From the NCBI GenBank assembly GCA_012934845.2, contig WNNJ02001360.1:80284-144283 (forward strand): a stretch of DNA of 64,000 nucleotides. Reading direction: 5' to 3'. The translations under genes were made by a program, and so were the position numbers. Of the stretch, positions 33,996 through 47,943 are shown piece by piece. The notes under the pieces are model-generated. The model ran no database searches. It saw nothing but the letters and a program-made list of their open reading frames with translations, and was not told the origin of the DNA. Numbering within the stretch: position 1 is the first letter of the stretch; the number at the start of each line of letters is the position of its first letter. This stretch comes from Pomphorhynchus laevis (lineage: Eukaryota > Acanthocephala > Palaeacanthocephala > Echinorhynchida > Pomphorhynchidae).

Positions 33996-36595
33996 TGTGA
34001 TCGGTAATTTCCCAGATACGAGGGTCATCTCCCATGAATGCACGAAATATTTTTCAATTCATTCGGTATGAAATAAAGACCACGATCGCAGTGAATACAT
34101 TCGAGAGAGAGCCAAAAATAATAAAAGCTTTCTAGACATTACATAACTGCCGCTGTGGGCATGTTCAAACATGCAAATGCTTACGGAAATCGAAATAACT
34201 CGTCAATTATGTTAAGGATATATATAGGTTTTTTTCGATTTGAAGTCGCCCCTTGAAATTCATGGATATTCTTTCGAATAGCCTAGTTTGCCTTAGTGAG
34301 CTTTGATTCAGGAGAATGGTAGAAGCGTTGTTTCAAAATTGCACATGTTAGACAATTATTGATTACCTTCCTGACATCGACAAGTGGATATGGTAAGGTT
34401 CGAGCTTTGGCATAATGATTTAATCTTGTAATACCATGATAACATAATATTTAGTGTATGTCCTTCAGTCTCGCTAAATCGTCAGAAGTACATAAGGAGC
34501 ATGTTATTTGAAATAACAAATCTGCCTTATGATTCTCGGATCCAGAACTAAAGGAGAGTTCATACATGAAATGAGCTAGCTTTATTCGCCACCTTACCAA
34601 CTTTTCATTTATAATTTTACTGCGATGTGTTTTGTTTGAAAATAAATGAAACACTGCGTTGATAAGTTACCAAACGAAAACAATAATAATGCCGCTAGAT
34701 TTTCAAAGCCTTCACTACCGCTAGTACCTCCTCTATAGACGAATAATTTTAAGCGAACGGTTGTAGGGTTTTCAAAAACGCTACTGGTCGACCTTCTTGT
34801 GAAAAAACTGCCCCAATTACATAGTTTGAAGCGTTTGTATTCACCGTTAACATCTTTAAAGGGTTCATAGTAAGAAGTACCGCACCAATCATATCTTCAC
34901 ACATTGAGTCAACGCCTTCTTGGCTTCAACACTTAATGGAAATTCTTAATGGTCGTAAATGTTTCGAGTAATTTGGTATCCAACAAGAATAATGAGCAAG
35001 CATGCCCAGCAATCTTCGTAATTCGAGTTGAAAGTTTTGTTCTGGCAACTCTTTTAGTGGCTTAACTCGTTCGAGATCAGGGCGCAGTTTATTCCTTTCA
35101 ATCACATATCATAGCATTTTGTTTCGATTAGTAGAGAGTTGGGGCTTATTTGAATTCAACACTATATTATATTTGCTGACTGATTCATAAAGCTTATTCA
35201 TATTTTGATCAAAAGCTGTATACAGACGATCATATGCTTATAATTCAAGCTGGTGATATGTCGATTGCAACTTGAACCTGCTGAATACTGAATACTGCAC
35301 TGTAATCTGAACTAATGAGCCAATTCTAGGCAGCAGATAGGCGCCGATCATAGTGAATTGATTTATTGTAGGTGCGTAATCAATTAAAGTCGACGCTTAC
35401 CTTTATTATTTGTAACCACCACTTGAGCCCTTCAGGGTGATTGAGATGTTTCAATAATTCTGGCTTTAAGCATCCTTGCAATTTTGGATCTGATGTAGTT
35501 GATATGGCGAGGAGCGAATTTGCGAGATTTTACAGCAACTGGACGGCAATCTTATGTGAAATATGAGAAAATTGAATGAATGTTGATTTTCATTATGTTC
35601 ATAGTGCTAATATGTAATGAAGGATGTTCTCCGTTGATGTGTACAGCTAAGGCTTTGTGATGAGATAAAAACTGTTGACCTAAGATTGTGCCATTGCATA
35701 ATTTTTTGAGACAGAGTAATCGTACGTGGTATATTCCACCTCTCGTATAACCATATCGACGATGCAGCGCGAACGTACCGAACAACCGTGAGTTGTTGAT
35801 GCCATACTTATGTGTCGGCTAGTAAGGCTTTGATCTACATACAATTTCAAAATGTACAACCTTTTACACCATCTGCATTTTAAGAAGTATAGAATGACAC
35901 TTGTTATGTAGGTGCCATTGGGGTTCACAGAAGAAGCATGTCTTTGATGCTGTTTACATTTCCGCGGTTTCAACGCTGTCACTCGTATCTTGTTCGTTGG
36001 AAAACGTTTTCTCACCTGGTACGACATAAACGTGAATTTCTAATATTATATATTCCTCGGCATTGAGTTGTGCTGATTTTAGCATTCGAGCTTTCTCTAT
36101 AGCTCTAGTCAACATGAGTTTCGATGTTCATAAGAGTCTTTGCCGTATAGTGCCCGATTTTAGGCACAATATAGAAGCATCCCTCACACATAAAGACTTC
36201 AGTGTTCATCAGATTTGAATATGCGATTCACAATATTTACTCAACTTGTTTAGTGTCTGCACGAACTCGTCGATTTGTTGATCGTGATATTGCTTACAGT
36301 GCTTAGCAGATGGCGAGCGAAGACATCGTTTTTAGGTTTGAGGTATATCTCATCTAGATATATCATCACCGCTTCAAAGTTGTCGAAGTCAGAGACGTAT
36401 AGTTACACTTACGGATACATGTGATTGATGAAAATATCAATTTTACCGGTTCTCCAAACGATCGATTTTAGCAAAAATCGATTGAAACGACGTTTCCAAT
36501 GTAGCCATGAATTTTCTGATTCTGCGGTGTTAGGAAGTGTTATGAAGTATTCCGAGTTGAGAGTTTTATACATAGAAAACAATTGTTAAATAAAT
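33996..36595 (-). mobile_element. Gypsy-3, decayed Ty3/Gypsy element
   Basis: The minus strand carries gag remains from an ATG near 36508 (MATLETSFQSIFAKIDRLEN), protease remains at about 35785-35600 (LCNGTILGQQFL, the ILG block), RT and RNase H remains through 35500-34700, and the RNase H end at 34654-34451 (VFHLFSNKTHRSKI, KLVRWRIKLAHF, ENHKADLL). Frames are short and shifted throughout, and no active site is intact. The integrase seems reduced to a scrap near 34250-34450 or lost. Next to the expected 5' LTR boundary it reads ATTTATTTAACAAT, like the primer regions of Gypsy-1 and Gypsy-2. Confidence 0.7.
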
Positions 36596-36967
36596 TGTAT
36601 TTAGTAAGTAAATATCGATTAGAAACGGGATATAATCAAATTTAATCTGAGGAAATTCGTCATTAGCATGAATTTGGCCCCGCCGCCATGTTGTCTCGAG
36701 GAATAGGGGCCAAAACCTGATAACATAGCAGTTTCTCCTGATGACTTATAATTCTTATTCTGATACATCGTATGTTATTTATTAGTCAATTCATAAAAGT
36801 TGACTTTTATTTTAAATTTCAATTTTAAATTTTGACTTAATATAAATATAAATTGTATAAAATCTTATATAATCATTTATTATTTATAATTATTATCTTT
36901 ATTTTTTATATATCGTATAAAATACGTAGACTCAGTTATCTGATCTGATTTATACTTTAAGCCACGA
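36596..36967 (-). repeat. Probable Gypsy-3 5' LTR, also found at 1433-1775
   Basis: On the minus strand this block ends TACTAAATACA directly before the primer-like ATTTATTTAACAAT, so it sits where the 5' LTR should be. Most of it (36620-36967) recurs as the plus-strand repeat at 1433-1775. No second LTR was found at the other end of Gypsy-3. Assignment as an LTR is inference. Confidence 0.45.
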
Positions 36968-37949
36968 TCAGTACTCTATATTTCAATTTTGGCTTATCTT
37001 ACCAGTTGATGATTTAATATCTGCATTTTACGTTTTATTGATTTTATACAAGCTGTAGATCATTTGATTCAGTTAGACGGTCACTGAATTAAATAGTTTA
37101 ACTTTAACATTTTTATTGATGTGATCTAAATTTTTCATCGTTACCCATCTTATGTGTATGTAAGATACATTTCATTAAATTAAGCGATTTTGATTAATTT
37201 AATTGATTCGGAAGTTTTGAGCAGGATCAACAAAATCTAAATTTATTTCAATATTTCGCTCGCTAATGTATTAACAACACCAAAACAGAACACAATTAGT
37301 AAAGCCATCTGTTGTTAAAAGTTGTTATTTTATATTCAATTGTAGACCATCTCCGTTATTTCATTGTTGCATTGAGCTTGTAACATGAAAGTTGTATTTG
37401 GTGAATTGTAAAGAAATTGATAATTGAATTATTAAACAATGTAAAATAAAATTGCTGTAACGTGCTTTACAAAATCGATGCCTATATCTTAAAGCATTTT
37501 TGTTATATTCGCTTGATACACGATTAAAGGCGATGGTGATACAAACGTAAAATTACCTTTGGAGATCACATGTTGATTAGGTAAACACTATTGATATAGC
37601 ATTTACCTTATAGCATTTACATTAAAGGTTTTAGTAAATTTCGTGAAGCTAAAAAATGCTAAAAATATGGAAACAAAAGAAAACAAAGAAATCTTATACT
37701 TGTATCATGCGCAAAATGAGCGATGATTTTAATTGTTAAAATAAAGGTTTGACTACACATGTGACCGCCTATAATGTATCTTAATTTATCTAGAAAGCAA
37801 TGTTCGTGTCATTTTGGTTCACACGCTTAACTAGACGTTCACATGTTCTGCACCGACTGCAATAGCGATGACGACAGGTATCATTATATTACATTTGCTT
37901 ATATCAATTTAATGAAAACGAATGTAATTGTAGACAGCATTCTTGATAC
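36968..37949. other. AT-rich intergenic DNA
   Basis: Near 37210-37265 it has GAGCAGGATCAACAAAATC and ATATTTCGCTCGCTAA, a degenerate relative of the foldback at 4737-4914. No gene was recognised. Confidence 0.35.
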
Positions 37950-38180
37950 TGCTAAACAATCTCGGGTTTGCTCTTCTTTTCTAGAGGACGGCCCCAGAAC
38001 AAAGACTAAGATTTCTCAAGAATCTTTTATCCGGACTATCTGCGATAGTCCGCCTCCACTGGGTTCTCATGAGGGTGAAAGACGCTGAGTGGTTCGGTCA
38101 GAAGGCGGCGTGTTGGTACGCCCGGGGACTCAGATCCCACTGAACCGGAGGCCTCGAAAATGATTAAATAAGACGTATCA
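37950..38180 (+). mobile_element. LINE-B 3'-end fragment
   Basis: It matches the 3' region of the copies at 33700-33860 and, reversed, 6650-6840. Shared pieces are CTCTTCTTTTCTAGA(G/A)GACG, GGACTCAGATCCCACTGAACC and GGAGGCC. This is a typical dead-on-arrival 5'-truncated LINE insertion. Confidence 0.65.
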
Positions 38181-39593
38181 CCCTATGTTGACAGAAGTAT
38201 AATTGATTTGTCCTTTCGATTAAATTATAATATATATTGTAGCGGCATGAATTTTATATTTTATATTTTAATATTTTGACCGAGAAAATGCTCAACGCAG
38301 CGCACGTATTTATCTATCTTAATTAGGATACATTTTTATGGTAATGGCAAATCCACATACATAAACGACTTTGCCAAATTAAGATTCTTCCGGATTAAAA
38401 TATCAAGGAATTCAAATTTTTATAAGATTAGGTAGATTGTGTTTGCATTTACGATATGTTGTTAATTTAAATGGTAAAATTTTATTGGACTGGAGAAGAT
38501 ATGCCTTACTTTAAATCTTAATTCGAATAAATTATGTTTGTAACTCTGACGAAGTTATGTAATGGACTTTAATCTCAATACCTCTATACTTGCATACAAT
38601 CTGTGAGTTACCTTTACAGTTATGCAATAGCTTAATAAAAAAGTAAAATGTCGAATGACAAACCCAGAGCAATAAATAAGATTAAATAAATGTAATAAAA
38701 TAGGCGAAGGTACATATTTTGTAGTTGACTCTTAAGTTTCATATTCTGAAGCAACGTAAATCGTAGTTGTCTTTCCATAAGGTCACTATTACTGCTAGCA
38801 TAGCAAAAATAAAAAAACTTTGTGACAAATAATTGACTAAGTTATTCTTTAAATATTTAGAGATAAATCCGTTAAAAATATCAATTACAATACATAAAAA
38901 TGTTATATTAATTACATAAAATACTATCCTAGTAGTTCATGTATTGAAATATTAAGTATAGTGTGTTGAAGTGAAGATGCGAGATGCACGGAAGTGGTTT
39001 ATGTGCTATCAGCTTTGATTCATTCAATATTTGAAAGTTAACATACAGTTTGACATTCAGAATTTGTTGTTAAGAGGTAAAATAAAATTGTAGTTGAGCG
39101 ATATACCTTCACTTGAATACAAATCCATGTTAGTCTTTATTAAAAGTCAAAAAATAATAATATTAATCAGTTCCGATAATATAGCGCGATTAATGTTATA
39201 AAAATAAAGGTGTATAATGTAATTTTACATTTAATTTATATTCAATAATAATGTCTATATTTCGAAACTCAAATCAGATAGACACAATGTAAATAATTAA
39301 CACATTAAAAATTGATTTTTTGCACCACCATAATAAGAACCACAGGTAAATGATAGCTTATGAAGTTTGTATTTTTCTTCAGTTATTGCATTCCTTGCGT
39401 TAATTATATTCAAATATAAATTGTCACGTATTTAAGTTTTAAATAACATTTATATATTATCGAATAGGCGATTTAAAGTATTTTGAATGTTATAAATTTG
39501 TTAACAAATTTGTAATTATTTAAATATTTGATATTTAAAAAATTAAAAATATTGTTCAATGATACGTTCGATGTGCTATTCAATTGTTCATGG
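38181..39593. other. AT-rich DNA, nothing recognised
   Basis: There is no open frame of note and no repeat structure. Confidence 0.4.
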
Positions 39594-39866
39594 CGTTTAA
39601 ACATCGAGAGGAATAGAAAAAGAAAATTATTGTTCGCAAATTTTCGACTATTGCAATAGTCCTTTAGTAATAGTACATATTTTGCAATGGTACACTACAA
39701 AATCGGTAGAATTTTCATCGTTGGTTTCTTCCGTTTTTATTGTAAAATATACATCATTTTTTTCTTTTTTTCATGTCAAAACATAACACTTGAAAAGGAC
39801 TATATTGCAATAGTCGAAAATTTGTGAACAATAATTTTCGTTTTTATTTCTCTCGATGTTTAAACG
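39594..39866. repeat. MITE-like element with ~72-bp terminal inverted repeats
   Basis: The left arm 39594-39665 begins CGTTTAAACATCGAGAG and the right arm 39794-39866 ends CTCTCGATGTTTAAACG. The arms pair almost throughout, including GACTATTGCAATAGTC. The unique centre is about 130 bp and non-coding. The class of DNA transposon is unknown. Confidence 0.8.
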
Positions 39867-42439
<2,573 letters not shown>

Positions 42440-43516
42440 AAATTAAAATTATCTTCCTTTGTGCATTTAGAAACTTGTTTCTGATTGTCTCATTATGCAT
42501 GCATATTTTTGCCTCATTGCGTGATTTAAATCTTACTGTACGTCTACTTTCAATCTCTGCTTCAATGTTACACAGTAACTACAAAATTAACTTTACTGAT
42601 TTTAGCCGTTTACGATCATCATTATCGATATTTTTAATCAGGCACAGTTATCTGTGAAAAGACAACAACCATAAGCCATATAGAGTGTGCCCGTGAATGA
42701 ATGCTGGGTAAAGATAAGATAAGCGCAATACCATCATCGCCGTTGCGACATTGATAAAATTTGATTATGAAACGAGTATCTAAGCCAAGTTTTAACGGAC
42801 ATATGATGAAATGTAGCAAAGCAGACTTAAACAATGTTAACTAATAATGATATAAGGCTATTATTAACAACAGATCACCATTGTAACTGGATCATTTCTG
42901 TCGTTTCTGCAAAATTGGATCATAGCGGAATCTTCGAGAGCAAAATAACATCGATTTAATAAAAATATAATTTAATTCTGTAGAAAATTGATAAAAATAT
43001 AATTTTCAGTGAAATAATTCTTTGTAGAACACTTTACTGGTTGGGGAGTTGGGCGACCCGATTCGCGTGTGATGCGAAAATACTTCCTGAATGCACTGTT
43101 ACAATCTTATGTCATAAATGACGGAAACTGAATCCTGTAAGAAAATTGATAAGTTCATAATAGTGGAAGAATCATATAATATTGGTTCCGCTGTACTTAA
43201 TCTGGTGCATTATATTGTGACAAGCTAAGGAGAGATGTGAACACTTCTAAATACACATATTTATAATTCGCTTCAATTTGCAATAAGGAAATATTGCTAT
43301 TTAAAACTATTTCGATAAAATATCACCGTTGGATATACGATTTATTATTATTATTTAAATTGCTAAACTATTTAAATTGCTATTATTATTTAAATTGACT
43401 AATTTGAACTTTCTTGGCTGCTAAATTAACTACTTACAACCTAATGTATTTATATACAACATCAGTAAGCTCGGCTCCATAAGATAGTAATCTCAAAAAT
43501 TGTCTACGGTCAAAAA
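42440..43516. other. AT-rich DNA upstream of LINE-D
   Basis: Frames such as 42475-42657 and 42634-42834 carry no domain. The last few hundred bases may be the 5' untranslated part of LINE-D. Confidence 0.3.
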
Positions 43517-44454
43517 ATGACTCGTGGAATTCCGGCAAATGAAAACTTATGCTGCACATGCAATGGTCCATCCGCTGTGTGCAAGGGTTGCCGATGTGCC
43601 AAAGCAAAGACGGAATGCTTAAACTGTCGTGCTTTAAAATGCCAAAATCGATCGAAGAAGATTGATACAGTTATAGTTCAAGACTTGTCGTTAAATAATA
43701 CTAACGAAAGTGCGACTAATTATGACTCGAACAGTTGCAATAAATTGTTCACCGATTACACAATAAAGTTGCATGCTTTTTATGAAGAGGTTATTACTTG
43801 GAATCCAAATTTATTTATGTTGCCTAAGTGTAATGCAATTCATGAATTTATTGAGATGGTCGCAAATCTAATTGAACACTTCTCATCATTCGCATACGGT
43901 GACGTTCCATCGTTGAAAGTATTAACAGTTATGTTTCAACTTATACTACAGAACGTTCAGTCAAGAAAAATATCAGTTCTAAGAAAAACCCTCGAGAGAC
44001 GTTTGTCAATGTGGTAAGCCAGAGAATTTGAGTTACTGATGGGTGAAGATGCAAATCAATAGGAAACGTTCATAATAAAATCGTAAAATTAGTAAAAAAT
44101 GGAAACATTAGACAAGCAACAAATCTTCTTGAAGCAAGATCTGAAATATCAGCACAAATCATGGACTTAAACGATCATATTTATACGTGCACGGTTAGAG
44201 AGAAATTAAAAGAACTATACCCAAATGCAACAGGCATAGATGTAGATGAATTATTACATGGTCCCATTAATCGTCATGTAGAGAGCCATTACATTAGATT
44301 CGCGAAGATCACAGGTGAGGACGTAATAAGGGAATGTAAGGTCACACAAGGTGCTGCTGGTCCGTCTGGTACAAATGCTCAAATGTGGAGATCATTTCTG
44401 ATGAACTTCGGAAAGGAATCTGGCAAACCTTCACGTGGTCATTCCTGTAAGTAG
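43517..44454 (+). mobile_element. LINE-D 5' part (R2-like non-LTR element), Cys-rich N-terminus
   Basis: Frame 43517-44017 starts with a dense cysteine module (Cys 12, 13, 15, 22, 25, 27, 34, 37 and 42), which suggests a zinc-binding nucleic-acid domain. An acidic linker and helical region follow. Frame 44161-44454 continues with VRECKVTQGAAGPSGTN-like sequence and W-RSFL, the type of block that precedes the reverse transcriptase fingers. Coding stops at 44454 where LINE-E begins. It resumes at 47948 with CAGQRCGAEFVIHSIRKAF. I infer a single ancestral polyprotein split by insertion. The frames are broken and the part between may be partly lost. Confidence 0.6.
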
Positions 44455-44479
44455 TCACTAGACGAATCTAATTGTAGCA

Positions 44480-47400
44480 ATCAAATCATCAACAACAACG
44501 ATAAATTACTGGCATGGCGACATCCCATCGACATCATCTACATCGACCGTTACCATATCCAAATCTAATCATGTTAACAAGCTCTTCTAACATCCGTTTC
44601 CTACAGTTAAACATCGAAGGTTTAACTGCTGCAAAAAAAGAGATATTACTCCACCTGCTGTCTCGACACAACATATCGGTAATCGCCCTTTAGAAGACGC
44701 ACATCAGAGGAGATGAATATTTGATCATTCCAGGATACAGACTCATTACAGCCCATCACAGCAAATTCCATGGTGAGGCAGTACTCGTTCGCCAAGATAT
44801 AAAAGCTGAAGCTATCGCAAACTCTAATGATCAAGACTCAACACATTGGCTCGCCGTTCGAGTACACGACACAACTATAATTTGTGTTTATAAGCCCCCC
44901 GCTGCACTCTTTGACAAAACTCCCTTATTCCCCCATCCTTCGATATATTGCGGGGACTTTAACAGTCATCATACTAGCTGGGGATACTCAAACAAAGACT
45001 GTAACGGTGAGCTTGTTATGCAGTGGGCATCTCTATTGGATCTGACTCTAATATACGACAATAAACAGCCGAAATCATTCCATTATGCAATTTGGAACAC
45101 GTACACAAACCCAGACATGTGCTTAACTAGCAATAGTTTAAATCATAGACATTGGGTGACTCCCGAACGCACGGTACTAGGACCATTTCCACGTTCACAA
45201 CACCGGCCAATTATCTTACACTATTCTGCTGCGATAGAGCCATTTACATCTCTTCCATTGCGTCGCTGGAACTTTCGGAGAGCCAACTGGTCAAGTTACA
45301 GCTCACTCGTTCATAACCAGATTAACAAACTTCCAAACCCAACGAGCAAAAACTTATCTGCATCTTACCAGCAGTTTTGTGGTACAATTTACGCAGCCGC
45401 TAGCGTATCCATTCCTCTTGGCGTCCGTACAAGATACATTCCATGTTGGAACAAGCAGTGCGACACGCTGTATGACCGTTTCGTCGAATCAGTCAATGAT
45501 CTCGAACGAGGTGCGCTCGCAGACGAACTTCTCCAACTAATCAACGACTTGCGGAGAGAAAGGTGGACACAAACTGTCGAAGGAATTGATATGAAACACT
45601 CTAGTCGACAAGCATGGTCAACCCTCAATCGATTAACCGGCCGCCTTGGTATTCCAAGCGAAAACTAACAACCATCTGGTATATCTGCAAACTCGATTGC
45701 ACAACGACTTGCTTTGCTCTCTAAACTTTGTAACCCCTCCAAAAGTGCTGATCGAAAAGTCATACACGATACGAAATCACTCTGGAAAGCATGCCCGATC
45801 TCACCCGAAATTACGAGTGATATATTGCAAGAAGAAATATCAGAAGCTCTGAATAGTCTAAAACTAAACAGAGCACTAGGACCTGATCGAATTCATCCTG
45901 AATTTTTGGCAAACTTATCGAAATCTGCACTTATATGGCTTGCACTTTATATGTCATCGTGCATGAAGCAACAACGCATCCCTAAACAATGGCGTGTCTC
46001 AACTGTTATCGCAATTAAAAAACCGAACAAGCCTGCTAACAATCCGGGAAGTTATAGACCTATTAGCTTGCTCAGCGTAACCCTCAAGGTGTTTGAACGG
46101 GTTATATTGAGGAGAATTACACCATATATAGACATTTGTCTTCCAAATGAGCAAGCCGGTTTCCGCAAGGGGAGATCCACAGTTGACCAAATAATTTCAC
46201 TGATGAAGACATTGAGTGTGCATTTGAACGCAATGAAAAAGCAGGCGCAGTGTTTATCGACCTTTCTGCAGCTTACGATACGGTTTGGATCAAGGGGCTC
46301 ACGTTCAAACTTTTACAGTGCCTACCTTCGCCCCATATGATCCGTTTGGTCATTGACATCTTCTCCAACCGTCGATTGTGAGTTCAGTTGGGTGGTAAAC
46401 TTTCAAGAGCGCGCAGACTCAATAACGGCCTACCGCAGGGATCAGTTATTTCCCCTCTGCTGTTCAACCTATACACCTCAGATATACCACTGACATCAGC
46501 GAAAAAATACATATATGCGGATGACATGGCAATTCTATCAACTGGCCACAAAATCGCTCCACTCAGCAAAACACTCTCTGCCGACATAAGTATATTATCC
46601 GGATATTTCAAAAAGTGGCATCTTCGACTTAACATTGATAAGACGGTAGTATCTTTATTTCATCTCAATAATCACCAAGTTGATGCTACATTGACTGTAT
46701 CTCTTGACGGAACCAGATTGCCTAATGTGAAGCATCCAACGTATCTCGGAGTCACCCTTGATCGCACACTCTCCTACAGGCAACACATTGAATCTATCTC
46801 GGGAAAGGTGCTGTCACGCTGCAATATTATTCGCCGTCTGGCCGGAATCAATTGGGGTTCAAGCTTCCATACACTGCAAACGTCTGTATTGGCCCTATGT
46901 TACTCGGCTGCTGAATATGCGGCCCCGGTATGGTCTGGAAGCACACATGTCAAGAAAGTTAACGCAAGTCTCAACGAGGCAATGAGATTAATCAGTGGAG
47001 CAATAAGGCCAACACCAATCGACTCACTTCCAGTGTTATCTGGTATACCACCAGCCGATATAAGGCGGGACGCAATCTGTGTCTCAGTAATCCAATCTCT
47101 GAACACCCTACCAATCCCTGTTGTCAAACCCCGCCTCAAATCACGACATCCGTTCAGCAGACGTGTCAGAACTCTGCTCAATCTAATTAACACGAATGGG
47201 ATTGATGAGCTTGTATGTAGGAGGTGGCAACAGAGATGGGAGAAGTCAACATCCCAATTACGCAGGTTCGTTCCTAATGTGTCACTATCTCTTATCAGTA
47301 ACGATTTGACCCGTTCACATTGGTACAGCTAAACAGGCTCCGTTCCGGATACGGTCGATACATAGGTTTTCTTTTCAAAGCCGGTCTTGTAACATCCCCA

Positions 47401-47755
47401 AACTGCGACTGCGGCGTCATTCAAACCGGAGAACACATTTTAGCTTGCCCGACGATCAATATACAAGGATCAATGAAAGAAGTTAATGCAGAATTCCGAC
47501 AATGGATTGGAGCAACAACTGGTAGATTTTAGTCTGTGAGATTGATGTTATGTATTGCTTGTTGTTTTTGATTTATACGATATATATAGATATATATATT
47601 GTTGCATTTTGAATAATGCAAGAATAATTCGGTTCTATTTCTTAGTCTGATGAGGATATATAGAATGCTGCCTGGTGTTTATGCCTCTTCATGAGGAAAA
47701 CATAGTGATATATTTATGAGTACACCAGTGAGTGTCCCAGGGCAGGTGTAACAAC

Positions 47756-47758
<3 letters not shown>
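44480..47758 (+). mobile_element. LINE-E, I-like non-LTR retrotransposon, 5'-truncated
   Basis: The plus-strand polyprotein is: endonuclease (about 44590-45300: FLQLNIEGLTAAK, a stop in place of the catalytic Q-E pair at 44692, YCGDFNSHHTSWG, then NPDMCLTSN); linker; RT (45714-46340, NSLKLNRALGPDRIHPEFL, GSYRPISLLSVTLKVFERVI, NEQAGFRKGRSTVDQI); frameshift; RT palm (46388-47332, GLPQGSVISPLLFNLYTSDIP, KKYIYADDMAIL, HPTYLGVTLDRTL); and a C-terminal zinc motif CDCGVIQTGEHILAC (47320-47532). ORF1 is missing. The element sits inside LINE-D. Its 3' end is probably near the TA run at 47760. Confidence 0.85.

Positions 47759-47792
<34 letters not shown>
47759..47792. repeat. (TA)n microsatellite
   Basis: About 16 TA units. 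It may be the 3' tail of LINE-E or a product of the next element's end. Confidence 0.95.
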
Positions 47793-47800
<8 letters not shown>

Positions 47801-47835
47801 TGAACCGCCTGTTGTGATATATTCAATATATAGTT

Positions 47836-47868
47836 CTAGTAACTGAAGAAGGCACCAGCCGAAACTAG
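47836..47868 (+). ncRNA. PLE-type hammerhead-like motif
   Basis: CTGAAGA (47843-47849), A, stem GGC/GCC with loop ACCA, then GAAAC (47861-47865). Flanking CTAGT and ACTAG can also pair. The boxes match the hammerhead core with one extra A after the first box, as in the PLE-4 copy at 62947. Downstream TTTTAAAATCATTTATTAT resembles other PLE ends. No PLE coding sequence is attached, so this is probably an end fragment. Confidence 0.4.
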
Positions 47869-47943
47869 TTTTTCTTTTAAAATCATTTATTATCTCTGTT
47901 GCTTAATAATTAAATTGTTCAAATAATTATATATATATATAAT

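Noticed and set aside
42475-42834. Overlapping short frames on both strands
   Set aside because: No similarity to the flanking elements and no domain; likely chance.
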